From: JAFGPF01 sp964500415
GTDB lineage: Bacteria; Chloroflexota; Dehalococcoidia; Dehalococcoidales; RBG-16-60-22
Length of the DNA: 50,770 nt
Direction: 5' to 3'
Assembly: GCA_964500415.1 (NCBI GenBank)
Contig: CAZCOB010000013.1
Coordinates: forward strand, 1 to 50,770
The notes below the pieces were generated by a model. It was not told the DNA's origin and made no database searches. It saw nothing but the letters and a program-made list of their open reading frames with translations. The translations under genes and the position numbers were made by a program. Shown piece after piece: positions 7,978 through 16,512 of the stretch. Numbering within the stretch: position 1 is the stretch's first letter; each line of letters opens with the position of its first letter.

Positions 7978-8943
7978 GTGAACAGGAGAACCGAAAACAT
8001 ATCACCATCAGCCACTGCAGAAGGACTTCCGATAAAAAAAGCTGAAGGAAAAAGACACGGCATGTTTGTCGACCTGTGCATCAGGCTGGTCAAGGAGAAA
8101 CCGCTTGGTCTGTTTGGGGCAATTATCGTTGTTGGGTTATTCGGGGTGGGTATTTTTGCCAATTTGCTGTCCCCATATGGTTATAACGAATCAATTGTAA
8201 GTGAACGTTTAAATCCGCCTTCTGCCACCCACCTTTTAGGAACCGATAACATGGGGCGCGATATGCTTAGTCGCATCATCTATGGCGCGCGTATCTCAAT
8301 GATTGTAGGTCTGGCTGGAGCGGCCATAAGTGCAGTTGTTGGGTTTCTCGTCGGTGGTGTTTCAGGGTATTTCGGTGGAAAATTTGACATTATATTTCAA
8401 CGGTTCGTTGATGCCATTATGTGTTTCCCATCTTTAATCCTTTACCTGGCTATAATGGCTATTATCGGCCAAGGATTAATGCCGGTCATTTTGGTATTAG
8501 GTGTTACAACTGGCTTTATGGCCTCCAGGACAATCCGAAGTGCTGTTATAGGGGTTAAACAGAATATGTATGTTCAAGCCGCGGAAGCTACCGGAACTAA
8601 AACATCGAGTATTCTCATCCGCCATATTTTGCCTAACATAATGCCTGTGGTTATAGTCGGATTCACACTTACAGTGGGCAGTATGATTCTCTCTGAGGCA
8701 ATGTTGAGTTTTCTTGGATATGGCATCCCGCCTCCTACACCTACCTGGGGCGGTATGCTTCAAGGTTCAGCACGCCGTTATATGATCCAAGCTCCATGGA
8801 TGGCTTTATGGCCGGGTGTTGCCCTGGCTTTAGCAGTATATGGCGTAAACATGTTTGGGGATGCCTTGCGGGATCTGTGGGACCCACGTTTAAGGGGTGG
8901 TTTGGGACGTTACGGTAGAGCAGCAAAAATCAAAAAGAGGTGA
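7978..8943 (+). CDS. OppC/DppC-type ABC transporter permease
   Basis: This is a 321-aa partner permease. Visible family marks are an N-terminal cytoplasmic segment, a first membrane helix (LFGAIIVVGLFGVGIFANLL), then HLLGTDNMGRDMLSRIIYGARISM, cited here by its position around residue 80. Near the end come the EAA-type loop (LSEAMLSFLGYGIPPPTPTWG) and DALRDLWDPRLRG. The start is GTG at 7978 with AGGA upstream, 14 bp after oppB. The stop codon TGA at 8941-8943 lies inside the Shine-Dalgarno sequence used by the next gene, indicating tight translational coupling. Confidence 0.95.
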   Translation: MNRRTENISPSATAEGLPIKKAEGKRHGMFVDLCIRLVKEKPLGLFGAIIVVGLFGVGIFANLLSPYGYNESIVSERLNPPSATHLLGTDNMGRDMLSRIIYGARISMIVGLAGAAISAVVGFLVGGVSGYFGGKFDIIFQRFVDAIMCFPSLILYLAIMAIIGQGLMPVILVLGVTTGFMASRTIRSAVIGVKQNMYVQAAEATGTKTSSILIRHILPNIMPVVIVGFTLTVGSMILSEAMLSFLGYGIPPPTPTWGGMLQGSARRYMIQAPWMALWPGVALALAVYGVNMFGDALRDLWDPRLRGGLGRYGRAAKIKKR

Positions 8944-8949
8944 ACCACC

Positions 8950-9951
8950 ATCGAAGAAGTAGTACTAGATATCAAAAACTTAAAAACCTACTTTTATGTG
9001 AAGGAGGGTGAATTAAGAGCCGTTGATGGGCTGACCTATAGTGTGAAGCGGGGGGAATGCGTTGCATTGGTCGGCGAAAGCGCTTGTGGTAAGAGTGTGA
9101 GTGCTCTTTCGATCATCCGGCTCATCCCCTATCCTCCAGGAATCATTGTTGGGGGTGAGATTATTTTTGAAGGTCAAGACATCCTAAAAATCAGCGAGGA
9201 GGAAATGCGGCATATAAGGGGAGGCCGTATCGCGATGGTTTTCCAGGAGCCGATGACCTCTCTTAACCCGGTCTTGACCATTAGCCGTCAGATATCTGAA
9301 TCACTGGAACTACACCTTAGCATGGACAAGGCATCTGCTGCTGAAGAAGCGATGAAATTACTTAAGCTGGTAGGTATACCCGACGCGGAAAGAAGGATTA
9401 ATGACTATCCTCACCAGTTTAGCGGTGGCATGCAGCAGAGAATAATGATCGCTATGGCAATAAGCTGCAGGCCATCCTTAGTCATTGCCGATGAACCGAC
9501 AACGGCAGTTGACGTCACTGTTCAGGCACAACTTCTAGACCTAATAAACAACCTTCGGACCCAGTTCAATACGGCCGTAATAGTAATTACTCATAACCTG
9601 GGAATTGTAGCCCGATATGCCGATAACGTTAACGTTATGTATGCCGGTAGACTATTAGAGAAGGGACCTACTGAAGTAATCTGTGAAAAACCGTGCCATC
9701 CATATACTGTTGGATTAATTGCCTCGGTACCGCGCCTTGACCTTCCTAAGAAGAAAGACTTGAGTGTTATCGAGGGCCTTCCGCCTGATCTGGCTCGTTT
9801 ATCGCCGAATATGTGCGCTTTCAGCCCCCGGTGCAAATTGGCAATCGCCCGATGTACACAGGAGAGACCTGAACTTGAACCGGTAGGTAAAGACCACTAC
9901 GCTGCTTGTTTCAGAAGTCATGAAGCCAAGCAACTTGCAGAGGAGGGATAA
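8950..9951 (+). CDS. OppD/DppD-type ABC transporter ATPase (likely AUC start)
   Basis: This is the ATPase subunit of the transporter. Motifs: Walker A GESACGKS (the usual Gly is Ala), Q-loop FQEPMTSLNP, signature SGGMQQR, Walker B IADEPTTAVD, switch His in ITHNLG. A C-terminal Cys-bearing oligopeptide motif follows (CAFSPRCKLAIARC, with another Cys near HYAAC). The first in-frame GTG (8998) would remove the first strand of the fold. The frame is open back to oppC's TGA, with no ATG, GTG or TTG. The AUC at 8950 sits six bases after AGAGGTGA and gives IEEVVLDIKNLKTYFYVKEG, matching a normal OppD N-terminus. I therefore propose AUC initiation, or a base error at an ATG. Confidence 0.9.
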   Translation: MEEVVLDIKNLKTYFYVKEGELRAVDGLTYSVKRGECVALVGESACGKSVSALSIIRLIPYPPGIIVGGEIIFEGQDILKISEEEMRHIRGGRIAMVFQEPMTSLNPVLTISRQISESLELHLSMDKASAAEEAMKLLKLVGIPDAERRINDYPHQFSGGMQQRIMIAMAISCRPSLVIADEPTTAVDVTVQAQLLDLINNLRTQFNTAVIVITHNLGIVARYADNVNVMYAGRLLEKGPTEVICEKPCHPYTVGLIASVPRLDLPKKKDLSVIEGLPPDLARLSPNMCAFSPRCKLAIARCTQERPELEPVGKDHYAACFRSHEAKQLAEEG

Positions 9952-10922
9952 TGGCAGATAACAATATCCTAGTCGATGTTAAAAATTTACGTATGTATTT
10001 TCCGGTACTCGCTGGTGTGATGCGCCGGAAAATCACTGACGTCAAGGCAGTGGATGACGTTAGCTTTTTTATTCGTGAAGGAGAAACATTAGGACTTGTC
10101 GGCGAGAGTGGTTGTGGTAAAACTACTCTCGGGCGTTGTATTTTACAATTATATAAAATCACTTCAGGAGAGGTAACTTTCGAAGGTGTAGACCTTACCA
10201 AGCTCCACGGTGAAGCTCTAAGAAAAATGCGTCGGTATATGCAGCTTATTTTCCAGGACCCTTATGCCTCTCTTGACCCGCGGATGACAGCTGGCGATAT
10301 TGTCGGTGAACCGCTCTTGGAACACAATCTGGCAAAGGGAAAAGTTTATAAAGAACGAGTCGTTGATCTTTTAAGCATGGTCGAACTTGAACCGCGCATG
10401 GCGGTACGTTACCCTCACGAATTCAGCGGAGGACAGCGGCAACGTTTAGACATTGCTCGGGCACTAGCAGTCAGACCCAAATTCGTTGTATGCGATGAAC
10501 CTGTATCGGCACTGGATGTATCAATACAAGCACAAATCATCAAGCTACTGAAGAATCTGAAAGAAGAACTTGGTCTAACCTATCTCTTCATCGCTCATGA
10601 TCTTTCGGTGGTACGCCATATCAGCGATCGCGTTGCTGTGATGTATTTGGGAAAAATTGTGGAAATTACTCACAGTGACGAGCTTTACAGTAATCCTCTC
10701 CATCCTTATACCAAGGCATTACTTTCTGCAGTTCCAATACCGGCACCTTCCGTGGATAGAAAGCGGAAGCGCATTCTACTGACGGGCGATGTCCCCAGTC
10801 CGATAAACCCGCCTCGCGGCTGTCATTTTCATCCAAGATGCCACAAGGCTACCGAGGTCTGCCGCGAGACAGCCCCCGAACTCAAAGACATCGGTGGTGA
10901 GCACTGGGTCGCCTGCCATTGA
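9951..10922 (+). CDS. OppF/DppF-type ABC transporter ATPase
   Basis: This is the second ATPase (323 aa) of the importer. Walker A GESGCGKTTLG, Q-loop FQDPYASLDPR, signature SGGQRQR, Walker B CDEPVSALD and the switch IAHDLSVV are all intact. The C-terminal oligopeptide motif with Cys (CHFHPRC, then EVC and ACH) is present. The ATG overlaps the oppD stop by one base, with GGAGGGAT upstream. It ends the permease/ATPase block; the binding protein is encoded about 3 kb downstream, after three enzyme genes. Confidence 0.95.
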   Translation: MADNNILVDVKNLRMYFPVLAGVMRRKITDVKAVDDVSFFIREGETLGLVGESGCGKTTLGRCILQLYKITSGEVTFEGVDLTKLHGEALRKMRRYMQLIFQDPYASLDPRMTAGDIVGEPLLEHNLAKGKVYKERVVDLLSMVELEPRMAVRYPHEFSGGQRQRLDIARALAVRPKFVVCDEPVSALDVSIQAQIIKLLKNLKEELGLTYLFIAHDLSVVRHISDRVAVMYLGKIVEITHSDELYSNPLHPYTKALLSAVPIPAPSVDRKRKRILLTGDVPSPINPPRGCHFHPRCHKATEVCRETAPELKDIGGEHWVACH

Positions 10923-11064
10923 TATTATGTCGCTCTAATGTAAAAAAGTATATAGTTAAGGATCAGGTGAAAAAGTTAAATGAAGAAATTCAATAAATAT
11001 CCTGTTGTAAGTTCAATCGGTTTTACCTGTATTTTACGTTAAATAATATATTATAAAAAATCTC

Positions 11065-11093
11065 TTGACATTACGATATATATGATGTAATAT
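11065..11093 (+). promoter_or_regulatory. Promoter of the DAPG-hydrolase-like/ferredoxin/flavoprotein genes
   Basis: TTGACA (11065-11070), a 17-bp spacer and TAATAT (11088-11093) form a good sigma-70 promoter in the 425-bp gap after oppF. The spacer contains TATATATGATGT (11077-11088), the reverse complement of ACATCATATATA at 6830-6841 before oppB. This may be a shared regulator site. The rest of the gap holds no gene that I can support. Confidence 0.6.
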
Positions 11094-11347
11094 CTAAAAA
11101 CTTCATACAGAGTATTAATAATGAAATCATATAACATATTTATCAAAAATAGTTGAAAGTAATATGCCTCAATCAAAACATCAAACACAAACCCCAAAAT
11201 TTACACGGTCTCCGGATTTTTCAGCCTGCCAAAAGCGCATTGAAGATGATGATGACCTGCGTCAACCCAATGTACAGGCTTTACCCGATACTGTCCATGA
11301 GGATAGTAATCATCGATTACTTATTTTTAAAAGGAAAGGAGAAAAAG

Positions 11348-11995
11348 ATGGCAGAACCGAAAGCGCCCCAGGGATGGTTAGTTGTTGAACATGAGATACC
11401 TGGTATCACCCCGGACATGATTGATTGGTGGTGGGTGAACATGGAAAAGGGTTATGAACTCTGGTGCCCTGACGAGCATAAGGGTTTCAAGTGGGAGGTC
11501 AAACCACCTTTAGGTGGTCATATCGGCGCGGTCCAGATTGCCACCGAGAGCATTGATTACGGTCCCGTCATGAACCTCCGCATTGAGTGGGTAGACCCTA
11601 ATATCGGGACTCAAGAACAAAAAGACTTCTGGACTTATGAACATCTCCTAACGGCAGGTTCAACCGGTGCGCAGCCAGGCACCAAAGCCATGGTAATGCT
11701 TTCCCATCAATGGGAAGCCATTCCCGGCGGATGTAAAATGCGTTCCTGCATGCATGGATTTCCAGAACCGCCGCCAGGTAGTTTTACTCCCCCCAAGCCT
11801 ACAACGCAACACCCCAGCGGTAAGTCCCCCACGGGTGGCGGTTGGATTGCCCACAACAAAGCTGAAGTGAGTACATTTAAGGAATTTTTACCAGCGCTTT
11901 ATAAGATGTGGCAGGTTGTCGATGACCCGGCTATCAATCGACAATGCTCTTTAAAAATTAAGAAAGGAGGTTCAAAAATAACTTATACCAAATAA
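11348..11995 (+). CDS. DAPG-hydrolase (PhlG)-like protein
   Basis: This is a 215-aa protein resembling the 2,4-diacetylphloroglucinol hydrolase family, zinc enzymes that cleave a C-C bond between an acyl group and a phloroglucinol ring. Family-like features are the N-terminal MIDWWWVNMEKGYELWCPDEH block (Trp-rich, ending in His44), cited by residues about 24-44, and the C-terminal HNKAEVSTFKEFLP (His169, Glu173, FLP). Zinc ligands cannot be assigned with certainty. ATG 11348 was chosen because GGAG lies close upstream and the preceding open frame is not protein-like. It is the first of a plus-strand set with a ferredoxin and an AprA-like flavoprotein. The substrate could be any acylated phenol or diketone. 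Confidence 0.75.
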   Translation: MAEPKAPQGWLVVEHEIPGITPDMIDWWWVNMEKGYELWCPDEHKGFKWEVKPPLGGHIGAVQIATESIDYGPVMNLRIEWVDPNIGTQEQKDFWTYEHLLTAGSTGAQPGTKAMVMLSHQWEAIPGGCKMRSCMHGFPEPPPGSFTPPKPTTQHPSGKSPTGGGWIAHNKAEVSTFKEFLPALYKMWQVVDDPAINRQCSLKIKKGGSKITYTK

Positions 11996-12092
11996 GGCAA
12001 CCATCAAATATTTGGTATAAAGAATTTCTTGATGATAAAAAAGAGATACTTGAGACTGGATGGGGAATTCGGAGTCGCAAGAGAGGTCCATT

Positions 12093-12338
12093 ATGGTAAC
12101 AACACATAAGAATTGGGTAAAGGAAATTAAGATTGACTTGGATGCTTGTGAGGGATGTAAGACGTGTGTGGGGGCTTGTTTTGTTGACGTGATCCGTTGG
12201 GATGAAACACAAGAGAAACCAGTCGTTGCTTACCCAGAGGATTGTGTCTGGTGTTTAGCGTGCGAAACCGCCTGTCCCGCTCAATGCATAGAAGTAATTC
12301 CTATTATACCATCGCCGCTACGAACGTCCTTTCAATAA
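12093..12338 (+). CDS. Two-[4Fe-4S] ferredoxin, AprB-like electron-transfer subunit
   Basis: This is an 81-aa iron-sulfur protein. Two complete cluster motifs are visible: CEGCKTCVGAC and CVWCLACETACPAQC. The ATG at 12093 has AGAGG upstream; an in-frame ATG at 12060 would add 11 residues not found in the paralogue at 39176. The gene is followed 47 bp later by an AprA-like flavoprotein, the same order as in the second module (39176-41185). The pair resembles the AprB/AprA subunits of APS reductase. The ferredoxin would pass electrons to or from the flavin of its partner in the cytoplasm. Confidence 0.92.
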   Translation: MVTTHKNWVKEIKIDLDACEGCKTCVGACFVDVIRWDETQEKPVVAYPEDCVWCLACETACPAQCIEVIPIIPSPLRTSFQ

Positions 12339-12385
12339 CACATAAAACTGGATAATATCACCATCGCAGGAAATGGAGGAGTAAA

Positions 12386-14077
12386 TTGGCGATACTAGAA
12401 GATTTGGGAGAAATAGTTTCAACTGATGTACTTATCATTGGGGGCGGAATCGGCGGTATAGTGACCGCCATTAAGGCTAAAGAGGAATCTCCGAACGCCA
12501 GTGTTCTGATAGTAGAAAAACAGACTACCGGCTGGGCGGGAAAAGCCACTAAGATAGGTGGTTTCCTGGCATTTCTTGCGCCAGAGAATAACGCGGATAG
12601 CTTTATTGATTTTCAGGTCAGAAATACCGGTATCTACCTTAATGACCAAGAACTGCTGACTTCGTATGTTCGGGACTCGTATAAGGCATTTGTACAACTT
12701 GGAGAGTGGGGGGTGCACATAGCCAAGGATAAAGAAGGAAAAATAGCAACGATGAAGGCCTTCTGGGCCCCGGATTGGTCGGTTGGTTTCATTGATATAG
12801 ACATAATGTTACCGTTACGGACCAGAGCCCGTAAACTGGGGACTAAAATACTTGACAAAATCCATGTAGTCGACCTCTTGAAAAAAGACGGTACGGTTAT
12901 CGGTGCAGTTGGCTTTAACATCGTTAATGGCCGCTTCTATATTTTCAAGGCTAAAGCTACTATACTGGCTAACGGCAGCTGCAACTACAAAGTGAGACGG
13001 TTCTGGGCCGCTGGCTGTGGCGATGGAATTGCGGCGGCTTACCGGGCGGGAGCTGAGATGAGAAACGCCGAGTTCGGTAACCTCTACGGCCACCTTGTAT
13101 TCAGCGACACCGATGCCGGCAACGTGGAAAGCAATTTCCTTGTCAATGCCTCCGGTGAAAACATAGTCAAGAAATACTGGCCTAATATGGGTCCAACAGG
13201 TGTATTTTTACCCGTAAAACTGGCTTTAGGTATGGAAAAAGAGGTCGTGGAAGGGAGAGGACCAATATTATTTGAGCCACCTCCATCATCTCCATCTATG
13301 CAGATGGGGACAGCTCTGCCCAAATTGGGCGATTGGCATAGCCGTATGGAAGCCAAAGAGCGCAAATACGAGCCGCCTCCAACAGCGAAGCGAGAGGTGG
13401 AGGTACCTTTACATGGGGAACTCTCCTGCATCAAAGTCGACCATGATATGAAAACCAGTCTTGATGGTCTGTTCGCAATCGGAGACGCCAGCTACGCTGG
13501 TTCAGCGGTAGCCGGAGCGGTGGCATCGCCTCCGGGTATAACGCCGGGCTCGGGTATAGGGTACGCCGTCATCAGCGCAGGGTGGTGCGGCCCAGCCGCC
13601 GCACGTTATGCGGCCGGGAGTAAGCCAACTGAGGTCAGCAATGCTGAGGTAAAGCGGCTAAAAGAAGAGATATTTGCCCCGATGCAGCGTCGTAATGGAC
13701 CTTCTCCGTGGGAAATAATTTCCACCCTGCAAGATGTAACCGCGCCGATGAAATATAACCTACGCCGCAGTAAAGAACGGCTGGAAGAAGCCCTGTCCAA
13801 AGTTGAAGAGGTAAAGGAAAAACTACCCGGATTGTGGGCGAAAGATGGTCACTACCTGAGTAAATGTCATGAGATAAAGAGCATGGCGATATGTGCCGAG
13901 ATCACGTTCAGGGCTGCTTTAATGAGAACGGAAAGCAGGGGTTTCCATTTCCGTGAGGATTATCCCGAGCGTGACGATAAGAATTGGCTCAAATGGATAG
14001 TGTTCAAACAAGAGGGAGGAAAGGTAGCATTTTCAACCAAGCCGGTACCGATAGAAACGTACAAGGTAAAACCATAA
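12386..14077 (+). CDS. AprA-like FAD-dependent oxidoreductase subunit
   Basis: This is a 563-aa flavoprotein of the AprA/fumarate reductase/succinate dehydrogenase superfamily. The FAD-binding start reads STDVLIIGGGIGGIVTAIKA followed by VLIVEKQTTGWAGKA. A late FAD segment HDMKTSLDGLFAIGDA and the C-terminal TESRGFHFREDYPERDD motif complete the fold. The start is TTG at 12386 after GGAGGA. With the upstream ferredoxin it probably forms a two-subunit cytoplasmic redox enzyme. True APS reductase is unlikely: no sulfate-reduction genes are nearby, and the context is organic-compound uptake and breakdown. The close paralogue is at 39443-41185. The substrate is unknown. Confidence 0.9.
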   Translation: MAILEDLGEIVSTDVLIIGGGIGGIVTAIKAKEESPNASVLIVEKQTTGWAGKATKIGGFLAFLAPENNADSFIDFQVRNTGIYLNDQELLTSYVRDSYKAFVQLGEWGVHIAKDKEGKIATMKAFWAPDWSVGFIDIDIMLPLRTRARKLGTKILDKIHVVDLLKKDGTVIGAVGFNIVNGRFYIFKAKATILANGSCNYKVRRFWAAGCGDGIAAAYRAGAEMRNAEFGNLYGHLVFSDTDAGNVESNFLVNASGENIVKKYWPNMGPTGVFLPVKLALGMEKEVVEGRGPILFEPPPSSPSMQMGTALPKLGDWHSRMEAKERKYEPPPTAKREVEVPLHGELSCIKVDHDMKTSLDGLFAIGDASYAGSAVAGAVASPPGITPGSGIGYAVISAGWCGPAAARYAAGSKPTEVSNAEVKRLKEEIFAPMQRRNGPSPWEIISTLQDVTAPMKYNLRRSKERLEEALSKVEEVKEKLPGLWAKDGHYLSKCHEIKSMAICAEITFRAALMRTESRGFHFREDYPERDDKNWLKWIVFKQEGGKVAFSTKPVPIETYKVKP

Positions 14078-14097
14078 TAATGAAGGAGGTAAAAGTC

Positions 14098-16311
14098 ATG
14101 AAAGGTAAAAAATTGTACGTAGCCTGTTTCCTGACCTGTTTGGCGGTGGCAGCTCTACTGATGGCATCGTGCTCCAAGCCAACACCAACACCCACAACAC
14201 CCACAACCCCTACTATACCCGCAACGCCCACAACCACTACTACACCCACAACTCCTGCAACCCCGACCACTCCGACTACACCCACACCAACCCCGGTTGA
14301 GATGCCAAAGTACGGTGGTACGTTAACCTTGGCAATGACTACAGATATACAGGGTTGGGACAATGCCAAATACCCAGCCGGTTTCCTTCTCCAATTGTAT
14401 CTGGTTTATAACAGTGGCGTAGTAGGCGATTGGTCAAAAGGGCCGGCCGGCACCGATCAAATCGATTGGGATATAAACGCCCTGAAACGTATCGAGTTTA
14501 CTACCGGTGATATTGCTGAGAGTTTCGAGATACCTGAACCAGGGACATTCATATTCCACATACGCCATGGTGTTCACTTTGCTGTGGATCCCAGCAATCC
14601 GGCCAGTCTACTTGTAGGCGGTCGGGAGGTCACGGCCGATGATGTAGTCTATTCTTTTAAACGTCACCTTGAATCACCGATGTCCTTCTTGGCTGTTAGC
14701 GAACCAATAATGGCACAATCAACAACAGTGACAAAAATTGATGATTGGACAGTAATGGTTCAGACGCCGATAGATAGCGTGGACCCGATGTGGTTATTGC
14801 TTCCCGAGCGAGAAATTGTTCCTCATGAAGTAGTTGAAACGTACGGTGATCTTACAGATTGGCACAATGCGGTGGGTACAGGGCCTTTCACCGCAGCGGA
14901 ATATATTCCCGGTAGCTCGGCTACTTTTATTAAAAACCCGGATTACTGGGAAAATGACCCGTGTGGCCCAGGAGAGGGGAATCAATTACCCTACACCGAT
15001 GCAGTCAAGATGTTGATTATGCCCGACGTTTCCACCCAGATTGCGGCGCTGCGCACCGGGAAAGTCGACGTATTGCAAAATCTCACCCACGATGATGCGG
15101 TCAGCCTGATGAAGACTAACCCGGAGCTTCAGTGGCACAAAGCTTTCGGTGGGAATATGATAATCGGCATGAGAACAGATAAACAGGATCTACCGTACAA
15201 TGATGTAAGAGTGCGCCAGGCTCTAACGATGGCTATCGATTTTGAGTCTATAAAGCAACTTGACGGCGGTGAATCCGAGGTCCTTTGTTTCCCAATAGAG
15301 AACATCAAGGGATATGAAGATGCCTATACGCCTATGGACCAAATGCCCGATACTGTGAAGGCGATGTATAGCTATAATATCGAACAAGCGAAAGCATTAC
15401 TGGAACAAGCAGGTTATAAAGATGGCTTCGAGTGTACAATAGATACCTGGAACTACCCTGATTATATTGATTTTCTGTCATTGATAAAGGACATGTGGTC
15501 CAAGATTGGCGTGGATCTAACCATCCAGCCCTTGGAGTTTGGTGCCTACCTGGGCGAGTCTTTGACCAACAAGTACGAAGATATGATATATTCTTTCTAC
15601 GTACAACCTGGACCTTACGCTCAGTTGTTTGCTTTCAGGGGGCCAAGTTGCTTCAACCGGAGTCTTGTCAGCGATGCTCATGTCGATGAGGTCTATCAAG
15701 AAATGATGAATAATAACCTCATAAACCAGGTGAAAGTTGACCAGCTGCACCGCGACATCATGCCATACGTCCTTGAGCAAGCTTGGTACATTGCTCGGCC
15801 GGCTCCCTATACATATACTTTCTGGCAACCGTGGGTCAAGAACTATCATGGCGAAGTTGCCTTAGGCTATAACGCTAGCTGGCCCAAATATGTCTGGATT
15901 GATCAGGACCTGAAAGAGGAAATGACGGGAATAAAACCCACCCCGCCACCGACACGTAAACCTGCCCCTGCGCCTACGCCGACTGAAACGCCTACGCCGA
16001 CCGAAACCACGCCAGCGGAAGAGGAAATAATCAACTGGCAGGATGTCTCGACATATCTTAATCAAACGGTCACTGTGGAAGGGCCGTGCGCCGGAGTACT
16101 GAATTTCGGGATGAATATTCTACAAATAGGCAGTACGGAAATGACCGCATTTGGAGTAGTTATCAGTAACGATATTTTGAGCGAGTTCCCGGCGGACATT
16201 CCAGGTACCTTTGTCGGTAAGACCCTCAAAGTAACCGGTAAAATTGTCGATAGTGGTTTCGGTGGCTTGAAAATAGACGTTACTGACCCGTCACAGATTG
16301 TGATTGAATAA
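14098..16311 (+). CDS. Peptide/solute ABC transporter substrate-binding lipoprotein with C-terminal extra domain
   Basis: This is a 737-aa family 5 (OppA/DppA type) binding protein. The N-terminus is a lipoprotein signal with lipobox LMASC (Cys25), then a Thr/Pro linker of about 40 residues. The binding domain follows, with family marks such as the VTADDVVYSFKRHLE segment, GTGPFTAAEY, NPDYW, and VRQALTMAID. After about residue 620 a second Pro/Thr linker leads to a roughly 90-residue domain (NWQDVSTYLNQTVTVEG to LKIDVTDPSQIVI) that looks like a small beta-barrel (OB-fold-like, by pattern only). This extension is not part of normal OppA. ATG 14098 has AAGGAGGT upstream. It is the likely binding protein of OppBCDF at 6974-10922. 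Confidence 0.92.
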   Translation: MKGKKLYVACFLTCLAVAALLMASCSKPTPTPTTPTTPTIPATPTTTTTPTTPATPTTPTTPTPTPVEMPKYGGTLTLAMTTDIQGWDNAKYPAGFLLQLYLVYNSGVVGDWSKGPAGTDQIDWDINALKRIEFTTGDIAESFEIPEPGTFIFHIRHGVHFAVDPSNPASLLVGGREVTADDVVYSFKRHLESPMSFLAVSEPIMAQSTTVTKIDDWTVMVQTPIDSVDPMWLLLPEREIVPHEVVETYGDLTDWHNAVGTGPFTAAEYIPGSSATFIKNPDYWENDPCGPGEGNQLPYTDAVKMLIMPDVSTQIAALRTGKVDVLQNLTHDDAVSLMKTNPELQWHKAFGGNMIIGMRTDKQDLPYNDVRVRQALTMAIDFESIKQLDGGESEVLCFPIENIKGYEDAYTPMDQMPDTVKAMYSYNIEQAKALLEQAGYKDGFECTIDTWNYPDYIDFLSLIKDMWSKIGVDLTIQPLEFGAYLGESLTNKYEDMIYSFYVQPGPYAQLFAFRGPSCFNRSLVSDAHVDEVYQEMMNNNLINQVKVDQLHRDIMPYVLEQAWYIARPAPYTYTFWQPWVKNYHGEVALGYNASWPKYVWIDQDLKEEMTGIKPTPPPTRKPAPAPTPTETPTPTETTPAEEEIINWQDVSTYLNQTVTVEGPCAGVLNFGMNILQIGSTEMTAFGVVISNDILSEFPADIPGTFVGKTLKVTGKIVDSGFGGLKIDVTDPSQIVIE

Positions 16312-16341
16312 CGGTTAAAATTGGCAAATAGTTAAGCGATA

Positions 16342-16392
16342 CCGGCAAAGTTAGGAGGGATATCAATCGCACATCCTTCCTAACTTTGCCGG
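16342..16392 (+). terminator. Strong hairpin after the binding-protein gene
   Basis: CCGGCAAAGTTAGGAGGGAT (16342-16361) pairs with ATCCTTCCTAACTTTGCCGG (16373-16392). The 20-bp stem has one G-U pair and an 11-nt loop. No T-run follows immediately. It may be a 3'-end stabiliser or partial terminator that lowers expression of the UGSC-like gene starting at 16513. Confidence 0.6.
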
Positions 16393-16512
16393 AGCATATT
16401 ATTTGACCTCTTCATCTTTCGTGGTATTCCGTAACACAATGTCGGATAACGGTTAAGAGTTCACAGCGAAAATTATTAAATAAGATAAATTTGTGTACCA
16501 GAAGGAATTATA

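Noticed and set aside
12386..14077. True APS reductase (AprA) for sulfate respiration
   Set aside because: Family likeness is clear, but there are no sat, dsr or qmo genes nearby and two divergent copies sit with organic-compound genes, so a sulfate role is not supported.
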